NCBI GenBank assembly: GCA_035651635.1
Contig: DASRFK010000068.1
Span: 1 to 64,000, forward strand
Length of the DNA: 64,000 bases
Origin: JANXQE01 sp035651635
GTDB lineage: Bacteria; Verrucomicrobiota; Verrucomicrobiia; Limisphaerales; UBA8199
Reading direction: 5' to 3'
The notes below the pieces were generated by a model that was not told the DNA's origin, made no database searches, and saw only the letters and a list, made by a program, of their open reading frames with translations. Each line of letters begins with the position of its first letter. Within the stretch, counting starts at the first letter, position 1. The translations under genes were made by a program, and so were the position numbers. Positions 1-9,200 of this stretch are shown here, one piece after another.

Positions 1-73
1 CCATCTCTTGGTCGAGGGCTTTCGTCGGCCTTCGCTACGCTCAGGCCTCCTCAAGCCCTCGACCAAGAGATGG
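1..73. repeat. Perfect inverted repeat (21-bp arms, 31-nt loop)
   Basis: Bases 1-21 are the exact reverse complement of 53-73, so the segment can fold into a 21-bp stem with a 31-nt loop. The loop itself contains a GGCC/GGCC-type partial palindrome. The element touches the window edge and may continue to the left. The flanking phrase 'cccctttt' occurs twice just downstream (about 97-126), a pattern often seen around REP-type or transposase-associated repeats. No transposase is visible here, so the mobile origin is inference. Confidence 0.6.
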
Positions 74-266
74 TTTCCCCAACCCAAATCACCTGTCCCC
101 TTTTGAACTCGCGGCCGTCCCCTTTTGTTCCCGCCCCAACACAAAGAAAACTTTTTGATTTGGATCGATCGGTTGGGATTGGCTTGGAGTGACCTGAAGC
201 TGGTTCAGATTCTCAAGGTTGAGGATGAGCGGCGAAGTGAGACCAGGGCGGCGATGGCAAATGTGC
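74..266. other. Non-coding stretch with a possible short plus-strand open frame
   Basis: No gene is supported here. A plus-strand frame without an ATG is open from about 131 to a TAA at 296-298. Its last part (from 161) reads like protein, with WIDRLGLAW and a Glu/Arg-rich helix, and it overlaps the vapC 3' end on the other strand. It could be the tail of a decayed gene or chance. Confidence 0.25.
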
Positions 267-668
267 TTACTTCGGTTCGACGAGTGCTAAGCCTTTAACC
301 TGGGAAAAATGTCGATGATTAAAGGTGGCTACTTCGTCATCCCGTTCCAACGCCGTCGCGGCGACGATAATATCGTAATATCCAATCATCTTGCCGGAGG
401 CTTCCAGGCTGGCCCAAATGCGGGCATGTTCATAGGCCGTCTGTTCAGTATAAGGGATGACGGGTAATAGCGCCATCAGGCTCTGCAGGTAGTGTTGACG
501 CTTTAGCTGATGAGCTCCGGCGGCCCGCTCCACGCCGTGCCAAAGCTCTGCGACGGTGATGGCAGCTACTTCGAATTGCTCATCCGGACGGGCAGCCAAC
601 CAACCTTTGAGATCAAATCTCCCTTTCTCGCCGCGAATGATGACGTCCGCATCCAGAATTATTGCCAT
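267..668 (-). CDS. vapC: VapC-type PIN-domain toxin
   Basis: A 133-residue PIN-domain ribonuclease, the usual length for a VapC toxin. The acidic metal-binding residues are visible: D6 in the first strand (ILDADVII), E41 in TVAELWHG and D99 in GYYDIIVAA, with a polar residue (N117) near the end. Family members cleave RNA (often initiator tRNA or rRNA) when the antitoxin is lost. The start codon lies inside the 3' end of the upstream antitoxin gene (10-nt overlap), which is the normal toxin-antitoxin layout and implies translational coupling. The PIN assignment is firm; the RNA target cannot be predicted. Confidence 0.85.
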   Translation of the reverse strand: MAIILDADVIIRGEKGRFDLKGWLAARPDEQFEVAAITVAELWHGVERAAGAHQLKRQHYLQSLMALLPVIPYTEQTAYEHARIWASLEASGKMIGYYDIIVAATALERDDEVATFNHRHFSQVKGLALVEPK

Positions 669-931
669 TTACCCCCAGGGGGTTTCAGCGTTTTACGAGC
701 AGTTTGCATGTCCCGGTGCCAAGCGGCGGCTTCCCTGGCCGGCAGATCGGCTTTGGCCAAAGCTTCAGCCAGATCCCTGCCCGTGCAGAGCTTTCGACCG
801 TCTGGTACCAAGCGGGCAACCGGCGAGCCGTTTTTAAGCAGAATAAAGGTGGTGTTTTGGTAATGGGCGCGATTGACGCAATCTGCAAAATTCCGCGCAG
901 CTTCGGTGACGCTAATGGTCGTCTTTCGCAT
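659..931 (-). CDS. vapB: Phd/YefM-family antitoxin
   Basis: A 90-residue protein whose N-terminal half (ISVTEAARNF, then FILLKNGSPVARLVP) matches the Phd/YefM antitoxin fold, a DNA-binding domain that also autoregulates the operon. The C-terminal half is charged, Trp/Lys-rich and probably unfolded until it wraps around the toxin. It is the first gene of a two-gene operon with the PIN toxin, and the stop overlaps the toxin start by 10 nt. The symbol vapB is used by function, since the antitoxin belongs to the Phd class and not the AbrB class. No promoter or operator palindrome was firmly identified in the 208 bp upstream. Confidence 0.8.
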   Translation of the reverse strand: MRKTTISVTEAARNFADCVNRAHYQNTTFILLKNGSPVARLVPDGRKLCTGRDLAEALAKADLPAREAAAWHRDMQTARKTLKPPGGKWQ

Positions 932-1139
932 AAAATCAGATTATCAGATTTTGCGGAGATGTCAATCTCGCCTGGTTGAGAGCGCTGAGAGGAAGTGTAA
1001 ACAGAAAAGAAGAAACTCCTGTTGAAGTGCCTTTCGGGGTTTCCGCAATGTGCTCATCCTAATGAGCCATGAATTCTGGCCGGCGCAGCGTACGAAAGAA
1101 AGCTCTCGCTCAAAAAAAATGCCTGTCGGTATCAGTTTT
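932..1139. other. Intergenic region
   Basis: Intergenic between the TPR gene and the antitoxin gene, both on the minus strand. It should hold the toxin-antitoxin promoter: 'aaaatcagattatcagatttt' at about 931-951 contains an AATCaGATT-type near-palindrome suited to an autoregulatory operator. No gene is seen. Confidence 0.3.
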
Positions 1140-1913
1140 TCAACCCCACAGCCGGCGCCAGAGCCCGCGAAGCCGACCGCCCAGGTTGGCCCCGGACAGA
1201 CCGACGAGCGCATTCGTAACCTCAGTCGACTGCGGATTAAGCTGCCGTGCCTGCACGAGCGAGGTGCGGGCCGGGCCGAGCAAGCCAAGGGCGTGCTGGC
1301 ATTGGCCAAGTTGAAGCCAGAGCAGGAAATGTCCCGAGTTGAGTTCGACGGCTTGCTGGATGAGTTTTAGCGCCAAAGCGAATTGCTCGTAATAGAAACG
1401 AATCCGGGCAGCCAGCCAACGAATGAACCAGTCGTGCGGCGCCAGCAGCAGAGCTTTATCGAAACAGTAATCGGCGCGTGCTTCCCGTCGGGCCAGTAGC
1501 ACGTCCGCGCGAGCCAGCCAGACGTAGGGATCGTCGCCGTGTTCTGCGATGGATGAATCGGAGAACACCAAAGCTCCTTCGAGATCGCCAGTGCGGGCCA
1601 GGGCGACCGCCTTGGTGGCCAGCAACTCCGGGTAATTGGGGAAGCGCTCGAGGGCTTTGTCGGCCCAAAGTTTAGCTTCTCGATACTCTTCCAATTCAAT
1701 CAACATCCGCACCTGTCCGGCCCAGGCGGAAGCGTTGCCGGGATTATACTCGAGGACTTTGGAGTAGAGCCGCAACCCCGATTCGAATTGCCCGTTTTCA
1801 AAGGCAAGCCGCGCCTCTTTCAGGTAGTGGGCCTCGCCTTTGGATGAACCTTCAGACTGGCGGTTCGAGTCCTGAGATTCATCGCCAAATTCAAGATTGG
1901 TGAACCGGCTCAT
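1140..1913 (-). CDS. TPR-repeat protein, last gene of the sigma/AAA operon
   Basis: A 257-residue protein built almost entirely of tetratricopeptide-like helical pairs, for example 'ALERFPNYPELLATKAVAL', 'EYNPGNASAWAGQVR', 'DPYVWLARADVLL' and 'NSGHFLLWLQLGQ'. There is no signal peptide, and the N-terminus is polar (SQDSNRQSEGSSKG). TPRs act as protein-binding scaffolds, so this is probably an adaptor. Its ATG overlaps the stop of the AAA ATPase gene by 4 nt (1910-1913), which argues for coupled translation and a shared task. No enzymatic motif is seen. The exact partner is unknown; the upstream ATPase is the obvious candidate by context. Confidence 0.8.
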   Translation of the reverse strand: MSRFTNLEFGDESQDSNRQSEGSSKGEAHYLKEARLAFENGQFESGLRLYSKVLEYNPGNASAWAGQVRMLIELEEYREAKLWADKALERFPNYPELLATKAVALARTGDLEGALVFSDSSIAEHGDDPYVWLARADVLLARREARADYCFDKALLLAPHDWFIRWLAARIRFYYEQFALALKLIQQAVELNSGHFLLWLQLGQCQHALGLLGPARTSLVQARQLNPQSTEVTNALVGLSGANLGGRLRGLWRRLWG

Positions 1914-3454
1914 ACTCGAGCGGGGGCTTGGGCGAAATTCGCGTTACGGGCACGTCCGCGAGCCCAATTCCTCTGCGCGTCGATCATTTCCGCCATTGTC
2001 CGGGCCAGTGGGACGGTTTGTGCCAGGGAGGCCAGGATCTGGGACGTGCAAAGATTCGTTTTGGTATAGAAGGCATCGTACAACGCGCTGATGATGGACG
2101 CTTCAATCTCCGCCCCACTGAAGTCCCCGCTCGCCTCAGCCAGCGCCGCCAACTCGAAATCCTCGGCCGGTCGGCCGCGTTTGCTCAGATGGATTCGGAA
2201 GATTTCCTGCCGCTCTTCGCGGGAAGGCAAATCCACGTAAAATATCTCATCAAGCCGTCCCTTGCGCAGGAGTTCGGGTGGCAACTGCGAGACGTCGTTG
2301 GCAGTGGCGACAACGAAAACCGGCGCGGTTTTTTCCGAGAGCCAGGTGAGGAAAGTGCCAAACACCCGGGCGGTGGTGCCTCCGTCGGTCATGCCTGAGC
2401 TTTGAGAGCCGGCGAATGCTTTATCAATCTCATCCACCCAAAGAACTGCGGGCGCAATGGACTCAGCCACGGCGATGGCGCGGCGGACGTTTTCTTCGGA
2501 AGAGCCAACCAGGCTGCCGAACATGCGTCCCATGTCAAAGCGAAGCAAAGGCAGTTGCCAGAGCCTGGAAACGGCCTTGGCACAAAGGCTTTTCCCGCAA
2601 CCTTGCACACCCAGGAGCAACACGCCTTTGGGCGGAGGCAACCCGAAGTCAGCGGCTTCCGGTGTGAAGGCGATGGCTCGCTTTTGCAGCCAATCTTTCA
2701 GGACGGCCAATCCGCCCACATCGCGAAAGTCTTCCTCGGTGGCGTAGTATTCGAGCAAACCGCTTTTACGGATGATCTGTTGCTTTTCGGCAAAGACTTC
2801 GTGGATGTGCTCGGAACTGAAGCGTTGGTATTTTACCAGGATCTTGGCAAACACGTTCTCAGCCTCGCTCAACGTCAGGCCCAGGGCCGCCTGCAGCAGA
2901 CGTTCCCGGCTTTGGGGATCCAATTCGACCTGGATCTGCTTGTAGGCCTTCACGTCCTCCAGGATTTTGTCCAGTAAGGCTCCCAGGTCGTCCTTGGCGG
3001 GCTGGGGAAAATTTATGACGGTGATCTCCTTTTCCAACTCGGGTGGAACCTCCATCACCGGTGAGATCAAAACGATCGTCTTGAAGCTATTCTTGAGATG
3101 CAGCGCAATGTCTTTGAGGCGCCGGATGATGGCGACATTATTTCGAGTAAGGAACGGATGAAAATCCTTGAACAAAAAGATGGCCGGCTCGACCTGGTCG
3201 ATGACCAGATCCAGGGCCGCGGCCGGATCTTTGGTCGCGGCGTTGCGATTGCGTTGCGACTGAATCGACGAGCCCGCCGGGACCAGGCCGGAGCTGCACG
3301 TCCATTCAAACACTTTTTTCTGTCGCCGCGCCGCGATCTCCTGCAACACGGCTTCCACCCGGGTTTCCTCGTTGGTGATGATGTACAGGATCGGATACCG
3401 AGCTCGAACTAACGTCTCGATTTCGTCCTGCCAGCGCTGGATCTGCGGGGTCAC
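1910..3454 (-). CDS. Ycf46-like AAA+ ATPase
   Basis: A AAA-family ATPase resembling the Ycf46 group. An N-terminal domain (about residues 15-230 of the longest reading) contains 'RYPILYIITNEETR' and is followed by one AAA module with Walker A GVQGCGKS (near 292-299 from the ATG at 3484), Walker B AVLWVDEID (346-354) and an FtsH-like GRLDEIF segment. No membrane segment is visible. I place the start at GTG 3454: it overlaps the upstream stop as GTGA and has GGAGG 9 nt ahead, whereas the ATG at 3484 lies inside the upstream gene with no such site. It is third in a four-gene overlapped operon behind an ECF sigma gene. The family role outside phototrophs is not established. Confidence 0.85.
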   Translation of the reverse strand: MTPQIQRWQDEIETLVRARYPILYIITNEETRVEAVLQEIAARRQKKVFEWTCSSGLVPAGSSIQSQRNRNAATKDPAAALDLVIDQVEPAIFLFKDFHPFLTRNNVAIIRRLKDIALHLKNSFKTIVLISPVMEVPPELEKEITVINFPQPAKDDLGALLDKILEDVKAYKQIQVELDPQSRERLLQAALGLTLSEAENVFAKILVKYQRFSSEHIHEVFAEKQQIIRKSGLLEYYATEEDFRDVGGLAVLKDWLQKRAIAFTPEAADFGLPPPKGVLLLGVQGCGKSLCAKAVSRLWQLPLLRFDMGRMFGSLVGSSEENVRRAIAVAESIAPAVLWVDEIDKAFAGSQSSGMTDGGTTARVFGTFLTWLSEKTAPVFVVATANDVSQLPPELLRKGRLDEIFYVDLPSREERQEIFRIHLSKRGRPAEDFELAALAEASGDFSGAEIEASIISALYDAFYTKTNLCTSQILASLAQTVPLARTMAEMIDAQRNWARGRARNANFAQAPARV

Positions 3455-3699
3455 TGGTCCGCTCCTCCGAAAAGCCGACGCCACCAGGCACGGCGGCCGG
3501 CGGGGGGAAGTTCCTGAAGCGAAGCTTGGAGCCGTTGCGCCAGGGCTGAGGGAACCGGGGTCTGCTGAGCGTCGTGGCGAAGCAACTCCTCGACGGTCGC
3601 AAATTCGCGCGGCGCGACAGGTTGAACCTGGTGCACAGACTCCGCCTGCTGCTGCTCTTCCGCGTGTTGTTGCCGGACTATCTTCTTGTGCGAATTCAT
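3451..3699 (-). CDS. Small polar protein between ECF sigma factor and AAA ATPase
   Basis: An 82-residue protein beginning MNSHKKIVRQQ, with a Gln/Glu-rich N-terminal half, a middle segment FATVEELLRHDAQQTPVP and a basic, Trp-containing C-terminus (RRAWWRRLFGG). No signal peptide, membrane span or cysteines. I chose the ATG at 3699, 7 nt after the sigma gene stop, instead of the longer frame from 3774, which would run deep into the sigma gene. The stop overlaps the ATPase start by 4 nt. Its position directly behind a sigma gene suggests an anti-sigma-like or adaptor role, but no known anti-sigma motif (such as HxxxCxxC) is present. I do not recognise a family. Confidence 0.65.
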   Translation of the reverse strand: MNSHKKIVRQQHAEEQQQAESVHQVQPVAPREFATVEELLRHDAQQTPVPSALAQRLQASLQELPPAGRRAWWRRLFGGADQ

Positions 3700-3706
3700 A
3701 AACTTC

Positions 3707-4279
3707 TCAAGCGGTTTGCTGAAAGCGAGCCGCAAACGCTTTGCGGGCGCGGTGGAGTTTGCCGCGGACGGCATCAGCGGTTTGGTCGGTCAGGGCCGCC
3801 ACCTGATCATAGCTCATTTGTTCATCAGCCACGAGCAGCAGGAGCAACCGGTATTCCGCTGGCAAGGCATCCAGAGCCTGCTGAATGCGTTGGCCAAGCT
3901 CCTTGGTCTCGAGAACACGCAAAGGCGAATCGGTTCGGGCCGGGGTGCCCTCAAAAACGAAGTCGTCCACATTCGAGACCATGTGCCGCTCGTTCCAGGC
4001 CTGTTGAAGATTGCGACAGTGGTTGATCGTGATCCGATAAAGCCAGGTGCGCCAACTGGATTCACCGCGGAATTGGCTCATCTTGCGGAAAGCCTTTAAG
4101 AAAACATCGTGCGTGGCATCCTCAGCCTTTTGTGGATCGCTGAGCATACGCAACGCCAGATAATAGATGGCCCGGCTGTGCTCCTGATAAAGTTCAGCGA
4201 ATTCCGAGGGCTCCAATCCCGGCTGTGGCCTGTCCAAAGTTTTGGCTGGTTCCAGCGATTCGCTCACGATGCCGTTCAC
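3707..4279 (-). CDS. ECF-family RNA polymerase sigma factor
   Basis: A 190-residue sigma-70 family factor of the extracytoplasmic-function type. Region 2 spans about residues 26-95, with DATHDVFLKAF and the RTWLYRITINHCRN stretch that melts and reads the -10 element. Region 4 spans about 130-182 (LPAEYRLLLLLV, then MSYDQVAALTDQTADAVRGKLHRARKAF), the helix-turn-helix that reads the -35 element. There is no extra C-terminal domain. It is the first gene of an operon with a small protein, an AAA ATPase and a TPR protein. A typical membrane anti-sigma factor is not encoded next to it, so control may be through the downstream proteins, which is inference. Confidence 0.9.
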   Translation of the reverse strand: MNGIVSESLEPAKTLDRPQPGLEPSEFAELYQEHSRAIYYLALRMLSDPQKAEDATHDVFLKAFRKMSQFRGESSWRTWLYRITINHCRNLQQAWNERHMVSNVDDFVFEGTPARTDSPLRVLETKELGQRIQQALDALPAEYRLLLLLVADEQMSYDQVAALTDQTADAVRGKLHRARKAFAARFQQTA

Positions 4280-4431
4280 TCACGATTAGACAGGACTCGC
4301 CAAGGCTTGTCACGCTGGCATTTGCGCTCGGAAACCGCATGTTTCCAGGCCCCTCGGAGCGCTGGTGAAGTCATCTTCAAATGACCGGGCCATCTTCCCG
4401 CAAATGCCGCCCAGCGCTCTTGCGCGCTCGG

Positions 4432-5733
4432 TCAATCTCTGGTCGTCACCAGCACAATACCCTGTCCCGGACGCAGCCCGTAATGAAACGGCTCGGGAAT
4501 GAAGTCCAGGGGGTACTCGGGTGACACATCCTTCAAAGCAGCTCCGGACTGGACATAATGCCGGAAGGTATCGGTATAGAAGTCCTGGTGATGCCAGGGA
4601 TCTTTGTTCAGGATCAGCAAGGCTTCATGCGGCCGCTTTACTGAACCTTTCCACAAAAGGAGGATGTTGGGATTAGGCGAAGGCAGCGTCTGGGTTGCAC
4701 TCTCTTCCAGGAAAATAGGGTAAGTCTTCTTGATTGCGTTGACCTTGGAAACATAGCCGCAAAGGTCGATGGTCGTGTTTTCCCAGTCCGCAGGCGTAGT
4801 GTGGATGACATGCAGTGGTTTGGAGAAGCCGAACTCAAATCCGATCGGCATCATCACGCCCGCTGAAAAAAGCGCCGAGAACAGGTACCGTTGTTTGAGG
4901 GCATCGACATTGCCATTGAACTCGGCGATGAGCCGGCCGGTGTCGTGGCTCTCAGGAAAACTGATTGACCGTGTCGATTCTCTCAAGAGGTTGTACTGCG
5001 ACAAAAGCCAGCTGTCCTGAAAATTCCAGTACTTCGAGCTGTTAAACACGTAATTGAACCCGGCGCGCGCAGTTTCTTTGGTTTGGTCGGCGGTGCAGCC
5101 GAGCGTTTCCGCTGCGAAACATGCCTCTGGATTCTTCTGGCGTGCGTCCTGAATCAGCCGCTTCCAGAATTTCCGGGGAACTTTATAGGCGGCGTCACAG
5201 CGAAACCCCTCGAACCCGAGCCCAAGGAGATGTTGGACTACCCGCAGGCAATACTGGTAAAGCCCTTCCGGATCGGAGGTGTGATTGTGGTCGAACTGCG
5301 CCAGGTCCTTCCAAACGACCTTTTGCTGGTTATGCATGCAAAAGGCGTTGGCTACCCGGCCGTCAGGTTCCCGCACAAACCACTCGGGGTGCTCCTGGGT
5401 GATGGGCGCATCGATGGCGCTGTGATTGATGACCAGATCGATCATCAGTTTGAGCCCTGCTTGGCGCGCGACTTCCATCATATGCCGAAACTGCTCGTCC
5501 GGCGAGGCCGAGTCCTCCCGGTCAAGCAGAGCCGGGTTGAATCGAAAATAATCGGCGATCGAGTACAAGCTCCTGGAGGCGCCTAACTGCTGAATCGGGT
5601 TGCAAAAGACCCAATCAAAACCCATGTCGGCCGCCCGCCTGAGGTGCGGAGCCCATTTAGTAAAGGGTCCGGCGAGCAGCGGAAACACGTTGTAAAGAAA
5701 CATATCTATGGTTCGTCCGTTCGAGCGCCGCAA
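4432..5733 (-). CDS. GH13 alpha-amylase-family enzyme (GlgE/maltosyltransferase-like barrel)
   Basis: A 433-residue TIM-barrel enzyme of the alpha-amylase superfamily. The four conserved regions are present: DLVINH (99-104), GFRCDAAYK with nucleophile D180, FAAETLG with acid/base E209, and FPESHDTGR with transition-state stabiliser D264. The spacing and the 'NP..FW..LI' helix after region II recall the GlgE-type maltosyltransferase group, but the protein is much shorter than GlgE and ends with a small beta domain. Substrate is therefore uncertain: an alpha-1,4-glucan hydrolase or transferase acting in the cytoplasm, as no signal peptide is seen. M11 (MFLYNVFPLLAG) is an alternative start. It stands alone, 152 bp upstream of the ECF sigma operon on the same strand. 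Confidence 0.8.
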   Translation of the reverse strand: MRRSNGRTIDMFLYNVFPLLAGPFTKWAPHLRRAADMGFDWVFCNPIQQLGASRSLYSIADYFRFNPALLDREDSASPDEQFRHMMEVARQAGLKLMIDLVINHSAIDAPITQEHPEWFVREPDGRVANAFCMHNQQKVVWKDLAQFDHNHTSDPEGLYQYCLRVVQHLLGLGFEGFRCDAAYKVPRKFWKRLIQDARQKNPEACFAAETLGCTADQTKETARAGFNYVFNSSKYWNFQDSWLLSQYNLLRESTRSISFPESHDTGRLIAEFNGNVDALKQRYLFSALFSAGVMMPIGFEFGFSKPLHVIHTTPADWENTTIDLCGYVSKVNAIKKTYPIFLEESATQTLPSPNPNILLLWKGSVKRPHEALLILNKDPWHHQDFYTDTFRHYVQSGAALKDVSPEYPLDFIPEPFHYGLRPGQGIVLVTTRD

Positions 5734-6296
5734 TCAAGCTCAGCGAGTGAGGAATTCGCCCAGTTGACGAGGAAGTGGCGAGGGCCGAGCGACCGAGGCC
5801 CCTCTCGGGCCCGATGGCAAATCCTGGCGTCCTAGCGTGAGCAATTTCGGGCTCAGGGACGGAAGAATCTCACGCTAAGACGCAAAGCCGCCAAGAAGAC
5901 GACGGTTGAAGCCGAAATCCAAAGCCGAAAAGATCCAACCCCTACTCTGACCAGAAGGAGAGGGTAGGGTTTTACCCCATTGGCCATCGAGGCCAAAGTC
6001 AAGATCCTGGGGTCTGCAACCCAGGTCCGGTGCGTCAGAAGTGTCTTCGGCTTCTAGTCCGCTTCGCGCTGCATCTGCCCTGAGCGAGCGATAAGACCGA
6101 TGTCTAATTCTGGACAAAACCCTGTTCCAATTTGTCCAGGCAGGACAGCTCAAAACATTTTTTAAGAATTCCGATAAAATATTTGCATGCTCTTGATCCT
6201 CAAATTATTGTCGGGCCTCAACGCATACCCTCGATGCCCGCGGGATGGGACCGCGGTTTGTTCTTTTGAGAGAATTTTTTGCAATCAACCACGACA
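5734..6296. other. Intergenic region of about 560 bp
   Basis: No supported gene. There is a 9-bp inverted repeat TAGCGTGAG/CTCACGCTA at about 5833-5877, followed by 'acgcaaagccgccaagaag', a low-complexity phrase of a kind also found at 33213-33240. The last 130 bp turn AT-rich (ttttttaagaattccgataaaatatttgcatg, about 6157-6188) and probably hold the promoter of the secreted protein that follows. An open frame on the minus strand (5875-6153) has composition unlike the genes here and was rejected. Confidence 0.4.
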
Positions 6297-9200
6297 ATGC
6301 CTATGAAACACAACTCCCCTCTCCTGGCCAATGGCGGTCTGCGCGCCATGTTCTTGAGTTTCGTCACAGCGCTGGTACCGAACCTGGTTCAGGCCACTCC
6401 TTATGCCACCTGCCTCACTAATAACGGCGACGGCAGCATTTCCTTTCGGCTGAACCAGGCCACCGGGACGAATGATCTCGTGCAGGTGATTTCCGGCGGT
6501 GTCACTAACACGTTGCAAGCTCCGAGCGCGGATCCAACCAAAGTGTTGGCGCGCGGCCTAATCACCACGAACCTGGGCATCACCGGTACATTCCAAGTCC
6601 GCATCAAACACATCGGCAGCGGGGTGATTTCAACCAACGGCCCCGCAATTCCCTTCAATTCGCCACGAGGCATTGCGGTGAACAATAATCCCGCCAGCCC
6701 GTATTTCGGGTGGGTGTACGTAGGCAACAGCGCGGCGGGGTCAAAAGGAGACGGCATGTTCGCTTATAGCGCCGACCTGTTCGATGTCCTAGGCCAGGGA
6801 GCGACCGCTAAGACGGGCGGCTATAACTTCGGCACGGGCGGCTCATCGGCGCCGTACCATACCTCGGTTGCGCCGGACGATTCGGTGCTCGTGACTGATT
6901 GGTCGGACGCGAGCGGTAACGTGATTTCCATGACGCCCTTGCTGGACAGCTTCACTTACACGCTCAAGCCCTTGACGGGCGTTGCCGCCGCACCCGTGGG
7001 GACAAACAACAATCACGGAAGCGTGATCAGCGCCGTCATGGTGGGCAGCGGCGCCAACCGCAAGCTGTACACGATGGACGAGGATTATCAAACCGATCCA
7101 ACCTCCACAGCGGGGACCGAATGGAACAGCGCCTGGGAATACGACATTGGGGACGCCCCACTGCCTTGGACCAATGCGCCAAACCGCAAGCTCATGACGC
7201 CGTTTTTGGCTTCCTTCTCTGGCCAGAACCAAAAACTGGAAGTCGTCGGCCACTATCTTTATTGCAACCAGCGCCGGTCCAATCCGCCGCAACATTCAGC
7301 GTATATCGTCGACCTCAACAACCTGCAAGACCCAAGCACCTTCAACGGTTCTACGCCGTGGGGCGCCTTTTGGACCTCACAAGGCGAGAGCCTCGCGGAA
7401 GGTTTTAGCGACGACGTTTTACGCGACACGATGACCATCGACGTCAGTCCCGACGGAAAATGGTTCGCCGCGATTATCGCCGCCGGTAGCGCGACCATCA
7501 CGGCCCCGGATGGCACCACCTTCGCCAATGTCGCCAATGACATCATTCTCATTCCGCTGACCAATGGCATTCCCAACATCCCGGCGCGCCAGGTCTACCG
7601 CTTCGGCGGTGCCACCTTGGGCCGGGACATAACGATTGACGCGGCGCACAATATCTATATTTGCAGCAGCGGCCTGGGGATCGCTCAGGCGTTGGACATC
7701 GGTGAAAGCACTGACGCGATCAGCGGTTCGGACGGCACGTTCAGCATGGCAACACCGGCAACACAGGTCTCAGTGGCAGCGAGCACACCTCTGGCTTATG
7801 AGCAGAGCGCAGTGCCCGGCGTGTTCACCATTACGCGCACGCCTGAGGACATCGGCAATCCCGTAACCATTTTCTACACCATCACGGGCACGGCCAAAAC
7901 CAACGTCAATTACGTCCCGCTCAGCGGCAGCGTGACGCTGCCGGCGGGCGTGACGTCCACGAACCTCCAGGTCACGCCGATCAGCGACAATAACCCTGAT
8001 GCGACCCTGACGGTGAACCTGGCGGTGAAAGGCAGCGGCGGCTACTCGGTTGGTTTCCCCAATTCCGCCACAGTGTACATTGTCGATAATTCAACACCCC
8101 AGGTTCAGATCGTTTCGTTGTCGACCAATATCTTCCAGGGAAATACCAACGATTATGCGGCCATCCATTTGCGACGATTGGGCGATACGAACGTTTCAGT
8201 GACGTTAAACGCCGGCAGCTTCGCCTTTGCCGGGTCGGCGGTTTCCAACGTGGACTACTACCTGGCAAACCTGCCGATCACTCTCGATCCCGGCGTAGTG
8301 GATCTAACCGTCCCCCTCATCTACCCGCTGAAAGCTTCAACCGGTGTGGGCGGACTCAGCATCTTCGCGACTTTGATGCCGGGCGCGGGCTACACGGTGA
8401 CTAATAACACCGCCGCGACCACATTGACCCAAGAGGGGCTTCCCGCCGGAACGGTGCTGTTCTCCGACGACTTTGAGAATGACCCTTCGGGGAGCAACTG
8501 GCAGGTCGCCTTTCAATCCTACACCAACGGCTCGACCGATTATAACCTGGTGTTCGGTTACGATTATTCCTCTGGCTCGATCGGAAATCTTTCGCCGATC
8601 CCGCCCGCCCCGCACTCGACCAATGGCACCACCAAAGGCGTTTACATGACCGTCAATAAAAACGCCGGTGTCTCGGCCGGGCTGAACATCTATCTGAAGA
8701 ACCACAACTTCAGCGGCAACTACGCCCTGCGCTTCGATATGTTCCTGGTCGAAAACAGCTCCGGCACGGCTCAATCCAAGGTTGAAGACGCTTTATTCGG
8801 CATCAACCATGATGGAACACACACCAATTGGTTTCGAAACGCCCCGACCGGCACCAGCCCGCTGGACTCGCCAACGGCCTCGGATGGGCTTTTCTTCGAC
8901 GTCGGAGCCGACGGAAATGGGGGCGGCGGCGCGCCGTATGACTTCGCCGCCTGGAGCGGCCCGACTTACACCAACACTGTCAACGTCGTTGGCCCGACCA
9001 ATTTCCTGGCCCGGGCAGCCACGACAACGCGAGACATCTTCAAACGGCCACCTTACGACGGAGGCACAACCAATGGAGGCGACCCGGCGAATACGGTCCT
9101 GAATCCAACTCCAACCTGGACCCAAGTCGAAGTCAGCCAGGTTCAGACCGTGCAGGGTAATCTGATCACTTGGAAGATGAACAACACGGTGATCTTGAGC

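Noticed and set aside
5875..6153. 92-residue minus-strand frame
   Set aside because: Composition is irregular, no family is recognisable and it lies in AT/GC-mixed intergenic DNA.
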